Part shown: in pieces, positions 5,727-7,810 of the stretch
Position numbering within the stretch: position 1 is the first letter of the stretch
Layout: every line of letters begins with the position of its first letter
Assembly (NCBI GenBank): GCA_013041995.1
Contig: JABDRA010000426.1
Span: 1-7,810 of the forward strand
Length of the DNA stretch: 7,810 bases
Direction of reading: 5' to 3'
Origin: Anderseniella sp.
GTDB lineage: Bacteria; Pseudomonadota; Alphaproteobacteria; Rhizobiales; Aestuariivirgaceae
Translations under genes and position numbers: made by a program
Notes under the pieces: model-generated
Told to the model about the DNA's origin: nothing
The model's database searches: none
What the model saw: only the letters and a program-made list of their open reading frames with translations

Positions 5727-6275
5727 ATGTACGCAGTCATCAAGACCGGCGGCAAACAGTATCGTGTTGCTGCTGAAGACGTCATCGAAATCGAGCGCAC
5801 AGGCGCTGAAGAAGGTGACATTGTGGAATTTCCCGTGCTCATGGTTGCCGGCGACGGCAATGTCGAAATCGGCACGCCGATGATCGACGGCGCCACCGTT
5901 GCCGGCCAGGTCATGGCCCTGTCGCGCGGTCCGAAGATCATCATCTTCAAGAAGAAGCGGCGCAAGCACTACCGCCGCAAAAACGGTCATCGCCAGGACC
6001 TGATGCAGGTTCAGATCACCGAAATCCTGACCGGCGGCAAGAAGCCGTCCAAGAAGGCCGCAGCACCTGCAGCCAGGAAGGAAGCGGCTCCCAAGGAAGA
6101 AAAGTCAAAAGCTGAAGCCAAGCCTGCGGCAAAGAAGGAAGCTGCTCCGGCCAAGGAAGACGCCAAGGCAGAAGCCAAACCGGCCGCCAAGAAGGCTGCT
6201 GCAAAGCCGGCCGCCAAAAAGGCAGCGCCAGCCAAGAAGGCTGCTGCCAAGAAAGCCGACACGGACAAGAAGTAA
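5727..6275 (+). CDS. rplU: 50S ribosomal protein L21 with a long basic C-terminal tail
   Basis: This 182-residue protein is ribosomal protein L21, which binds 23S rRNA in the large subunit. Residues 1-103 form the complete L21 domain. It begins MYAVIKTGGKQYRV, and the family signature at 71-90 (IIIFKKKRRKHYRRKNGHRQ) is intact. From about 104 to the end is a low-complexity tail of lysine, alanine, proline and glutamate. It includes a repeated AEAKPAAKKEAAP-like unit near 128-142 and 148-159, and it ends in PAAKKAAPAKKAAAKK-type sequence. The domain alone matches the usual L21 length of about 103, so the tail is an extension; extended L21 proteins are known in alphaproteobacteria. The tail is probably disordered and could bind RNA. 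AAGGA lies nine bases upstream of the ATG. rpmA follows after 31 bases, the conserved rplU-rpmA pair. Confidence 0.98.
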   Translation: MYAVIKTGGKQYRVAAEDVIEIERTGAEEGDIVEFPVLMVAGDGNVEIGTPMIDGATVAGQVMALSRGPKIIIFKKKRRKHYRRKNGHRQDLMQVQITEILTGGKKPSKKAAAPAARKEAAPKEEKSKAEAKPAAKKEAAPAKEDAKAEAKPAAKKAAAKPAAKKAAPAKKAAAKKADTDKK

Positions 6276-6306
6276 ACCGAACACGATTTGTTAAAGGAGC
6301 AAACTC

Positions 6307-6576
6307 ATGGCTCATAAAAAAGCAGGCGGTTCATCCCGCAACGGACGTGACTCCGCAGGCCGTCGCCTCGGCGTCAAGAAATTCGGCGGCGAGCGCGTCA
6401 TTCCCGGCAACATCATCATCCGCCAGCGCGGCACCAAATGGCATCCCGGCGACAATGTCGGCATCGGCAAGGACCACACCATCTTCGCAACATCCGAAGG
6501 TCATGTGGAATTCCGCGCCCGTGCCAACGGACGCACATTCGTGTCCGTTGTCCCGATGCCGGCAGCTGCTGAGTAA
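6307..6576 (+). CDS. rpmA: 50S ribosomal protein L27
   Basis: This 89-residue protein is ribosomal protein L27. It has the standard bacterial length, and its N-terminal tail reaches the peptidyl transferase centre. It starts MAHKKAGGSSRNGRDS, continues with RRLGVKKFGGE, and has the conserved IPGNIIIRQRGTKWHPG at 32-48 and GKDHTIFA at 54-61. There is no Firmicutes-type cleavable N-terminal extension, as expected for a proteobacterium. AGGAG lies seven to eight bases upstream of the ATG. It shares the transcript with rplU, and terminator-like structures follow its stop codon. Confidence 0.99.
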   Translation: MAHKKAGGSSRNGRDSAGRRLGVKKFGGERVIPGNIIIRQRGTKWHPGDNVGIGKDHTIFATSEGHVEFRARANGRTFVSVVPMPAAAE

Positions 6577-6605
6577 AGCGACCGGACAAGGGCCAAGGCC
6601 TGAAA

Positions 6606-6628
6606 CACCGGTGCCCATCGCCCCGGTG
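6606..6628 (+). other. GC-rich hairpin after rpmA
   Basis: CACCGG (6606-6611) pairs with CCGGTG (6623-6628) around an 11-base loop, 30 bases after the rpmA stop. CACCGGTG at 6606-6613 is also a palindrome in itself. No T-tract follows. It may protect the 3' end of the ribosomal protein mRNA or may have no role. Confidence 0.3.
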
Positions 6629-6648
6629 AGACAACATAGTGAACACCG

Positions 6649-6687
6649 ACGGGGAGATGGCCATTCACCATCTCCCCGTTTGCCGTT
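6649..6687 (+). terminator. Strong hairpin terminator after rpmA
   Basis: ACGGGGAGATGG (6649-6660) pairs perfectly over 12 bases with CCATCTCCCCGT (6668-6679), with a 7-base loop. It is followed by TT, GCCG and TTT, so the T-run is interrupted. Its position 72 bases after the rpmA stop fits the end of the rplU-rpmA transcript. The stem is nearly symmetric, but the minus strand shows no T-run, so the plus direction is preferred. Confidence 0.6.
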
Positions 6688-6695
6688 TAAGGGGA

Positions 6696-6732
6696 GAGCA
6701 ACATGGGTTCACTTTAACCCATAAAGTTGCTC
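6696..6732. repeat. Bulged 14-bp inverted repeat before the acetyltransferase gene
   Basis: GAGCAAC-ATGGGTT (6696-6709) is complementary to AACCCAT (6716-6722) and GTTGCTC (6726-6732). This gives two consecutive perfect 7-bp helices separated by a 3-base AAA bulge on one side, with the 6-base loop CACTTT. It lies 34 bases before the acetyltransferase start. TCACTTTA, which begins in the loop region at 6709, recurs at 6735-6742. The short T-runs around it do not make a standard terminator. Confidence 0.65.
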
Positions 6733-6765
6733 GATCACTTTAGAAGCACTCCAGGACTGCACGAC

Positions 6766-7320
6766 ATGAACCAGATAGAGACAGAAAGGCTGTTGCTTCG
6801 CCCCATGCGCGAAACCGATGCCCCGCGTCTGGTGAAACTGGCAAATCGCCCCGAGATTGCCCACATGCTAGCAACCATGCCGCATCCCTATTCTCTGTCC
6901 GATGCAGAAGACTTCCTGGACAACGTGCGCAAGCTGCCCTCAAACGCGGCAAATTTCGCCATCACCTTGAAAGACGCACCCGACACGTTGATCGGTGGCA
7001 CTGGCTACGGCCCTGCCAGCGGCACAGACAAGCCGCCGCATGAAATCGATTTCGGCTACTGGCTTGGCCTCGAATACTGGGGCAAGGGGTATGCAACCGA
7101 AGCCGCGAAGGCGGTGATCAGGCATGCATTCGAAGTCAGCTCGATTGAGCAGATCGACACCGAACACCTGACCGTCAACCCGGCGTCCGGGCGCGTGCTC
7201 GCCAAGGCAGGCTTTGTCGACAAGGGCGAACGCACCTGCTATTCGCAAGGCTCGGGCCAGACCAGGCCGTCGCGCAAGATGGTGCTGAGCAAGGCCCGTT
7301 ATCAGGAACGAAAAGGCTGA
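6766..7320 (+). CDS. GNAT family N-acetyltransferase (RimJ/RimL-like)
   Basis: This 184-residue acetyltransferase of the Acetyltransf_3 (RimJ/RimL-like) branch of the GNAT superfamily transfers an acetyl group from acetyl-CoA to an amine. The N-terminal ETERLLLRPMRETDA (5-19) is the typical first strand of the branch. IDFGYWLGLEYWGKGYATEA (94-113) holds the acetyl-CoA loop, with the central Gly106-Lys-Gly108. N138, in VNPASGRVLAKAGF (137-150), marks the conserved asparagine segment. The ATG at 6766 has AGGA nine bases upstream, and the family homology begins almost at once; a TTG-started extension to 6727 adds non-conserved residues inside the inverted repeat. obgE begins 6 bases after its stop, so the two are cotranscribed. 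The substrate is unknown. The ribosomal setting makes a ribosomal or translation-factor target conceivable, but small-molecule substrates are equally possible. Confidence 0.9.
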   Translation: MNQIETERLLLRPMRETDAPRLVKLANRPEIAHMLATMPHPYSLSDAEDFLDNVRKLPSNAANFAITLKDAPDTLIGGTGYGPASGTDKPPHEIDFGYWLGLEYWGKGYATEAAKAVIRHAFEVSSIEQIDTEHLTVNPASGRVLAKAGFVDKGERTCYSQGSGQTRPSRKMVLSKARYQERKG

Positions 7321-7326
7321 ACCCGC

Positions 7327-7810
7327 ATGAAATTTCTCGACCAGGCAAAAGTCTACGTGAAATCCGGCAATGGCGGTGCAGGCTGTGTGTCGTTCCGGCG
7401 TGAAAAGTATATTCAGCACGGCGGTCCCGACGGGGGTGACGGCGGGCGCGGCGGGCATGTGTTTGTCGAGGCGGTCAACGGTCTCAACACACTGATCGAC
7501 TATCGCTTCAAGCAACACTTCAAAGCCAAGGTCGGCACCCACGGCATGGGCCGCAACCGCACCGGCGCCACGGGCGAAGACGTCGTGCTCAAAGTGCCGG
7601 TCGGCACCCAGGTGCTTGAAGAAGATGGTGAAACCCTGATCGCCGACCTGACCGAGGAAGGCCAGAGGGTGCGCCTGTTGCGCGGCGGCAATGGCGGCTG
7701 GGGCAATACGCGCTTCAAGTCATCGGTCAACCAGGCGCCCCGGCGCGCCAATCCCGGTGAAGACGGCGCTGATATGTGGGTCTGGCTGCGCCTGAAACTG
7801 ATCGCCGATG
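7327..7810 (+). CDS. obgE: Obg GTPase, N-terminal part, cut by the window end
   Basis: This is the first 161 residues of the essential GTPase Obg (ObgE/CgtA), which acts in 50S subunit assembly and the stress response. It opens with MKFLDQAKVYVKSGNGGAGC and carries the glycine-rich Obg fold: GGPDGGDGGRGGHVFVE at about 35-51, then GRNRTGATGEDVVLKVPVGTQV, and RGGNGGWGNTRFKSS at about 119-133. The frame is open to the window edge, just where the G domain would begin, so the GTP-binding motifs are not visible. The start ATG at 7327 lies 6 bases after the acetyltransferase stop. AAAGG overlapping the end of that gene probably serves as the ribosome binding site. Confidence 0.97.
   Translation, partial: MKFLDQAKVYVKSGNGGAGCVSFRREKYIQHGGPDGGDGGRGGHVFVEAVNGLNTLIDYRFKQHFKAKVGTHGMGRNRTGATGEDVVLKVPVGTQVLEEDGETLIADLTEEGQRVRLLRGGNGGWGNTRFKSSVNQAPRRANPGEDGADMWVWLRLKLIAD

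Noticed and set aside
6011..6315. Ala/Leu/Phe-rich minus-strand frames resembling membrane proteins
   Set aside because: They are the complement of the Lys/Ala repeats in the rplU tail, which automatically gives Phe/Leu/Ala-rich translations.

Overview
The window reads as a chromosomal segment of an alphaproteobacterium, probably of the Hyphomicrobiales (Rhizobiales) type. The main evidence is the right-hand block rplU - rpmA - GNAT acetyltransferase - obgE, an order I recognise from that group, together with GC-rich codon use. I see no transposase, integrase, CRISPR array, phage gene or toxin-antitoxin pair. It looks like ordinary core and near-core chromosome with a few poorly characterised genes.

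Left part (1-2854, all on the minus strand). Reading from right to left there is a 76-residue hypothetical protein followed by a terminator-like hairpin. Next comes a 146-residue secreted histidine-rich protein, then a PAP2-family membrane phosphatase, and 26 bases after it a six-helix DUF1206 membrane protein. The PAP2 and DUF1206 genes look like one transcription unit. At the far left edge the first 16 codons of another minus-strand gene leave the window, and about 245 bases between it and DUF1206 hold nothing I can support.

Middle part (2855-5431). A 183-base divergent intergenic region separates the small hypothetical gene from a plus-strand MscS-type mechanosensitive channel. The channel gene converges, with only 18 bases between stop codons, on a minus-strand Gfo/Idh/MocA oxidoreductase. 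That gene lies 26 bases downstream of a thiamine-binding (MTH1187/DUF77) protein gene, and a tRNA-Ser(CGA) gene sits just upstream of the pair on the same strand.

Right part (5432-7810, plus strand). A roughly 295-base leader with a possible promoter and an A-rich tandem repeat precedes rplU (L21, with a long Lys/Ala/Pro-rich tail) and rpmA (L27). A strong hairpin and a second bulged inverted repeat follow. Then come a GNAT acetyltransferase and, 6 bases later, obgE, which is cut by the window end after its glycine-rich Obg domain. These genes serve the large ribosomal subunit and its assembly.

I do not find a convincing new multi-gene system. The items most worth a second look are the histidine-rich secreted protein, the bulged inverted repeat between rpmA and the acetyltransferase gene, the thiamine-binding protein/oxidoreductase pair with its altered active-site motif, and the basic tail of L21.
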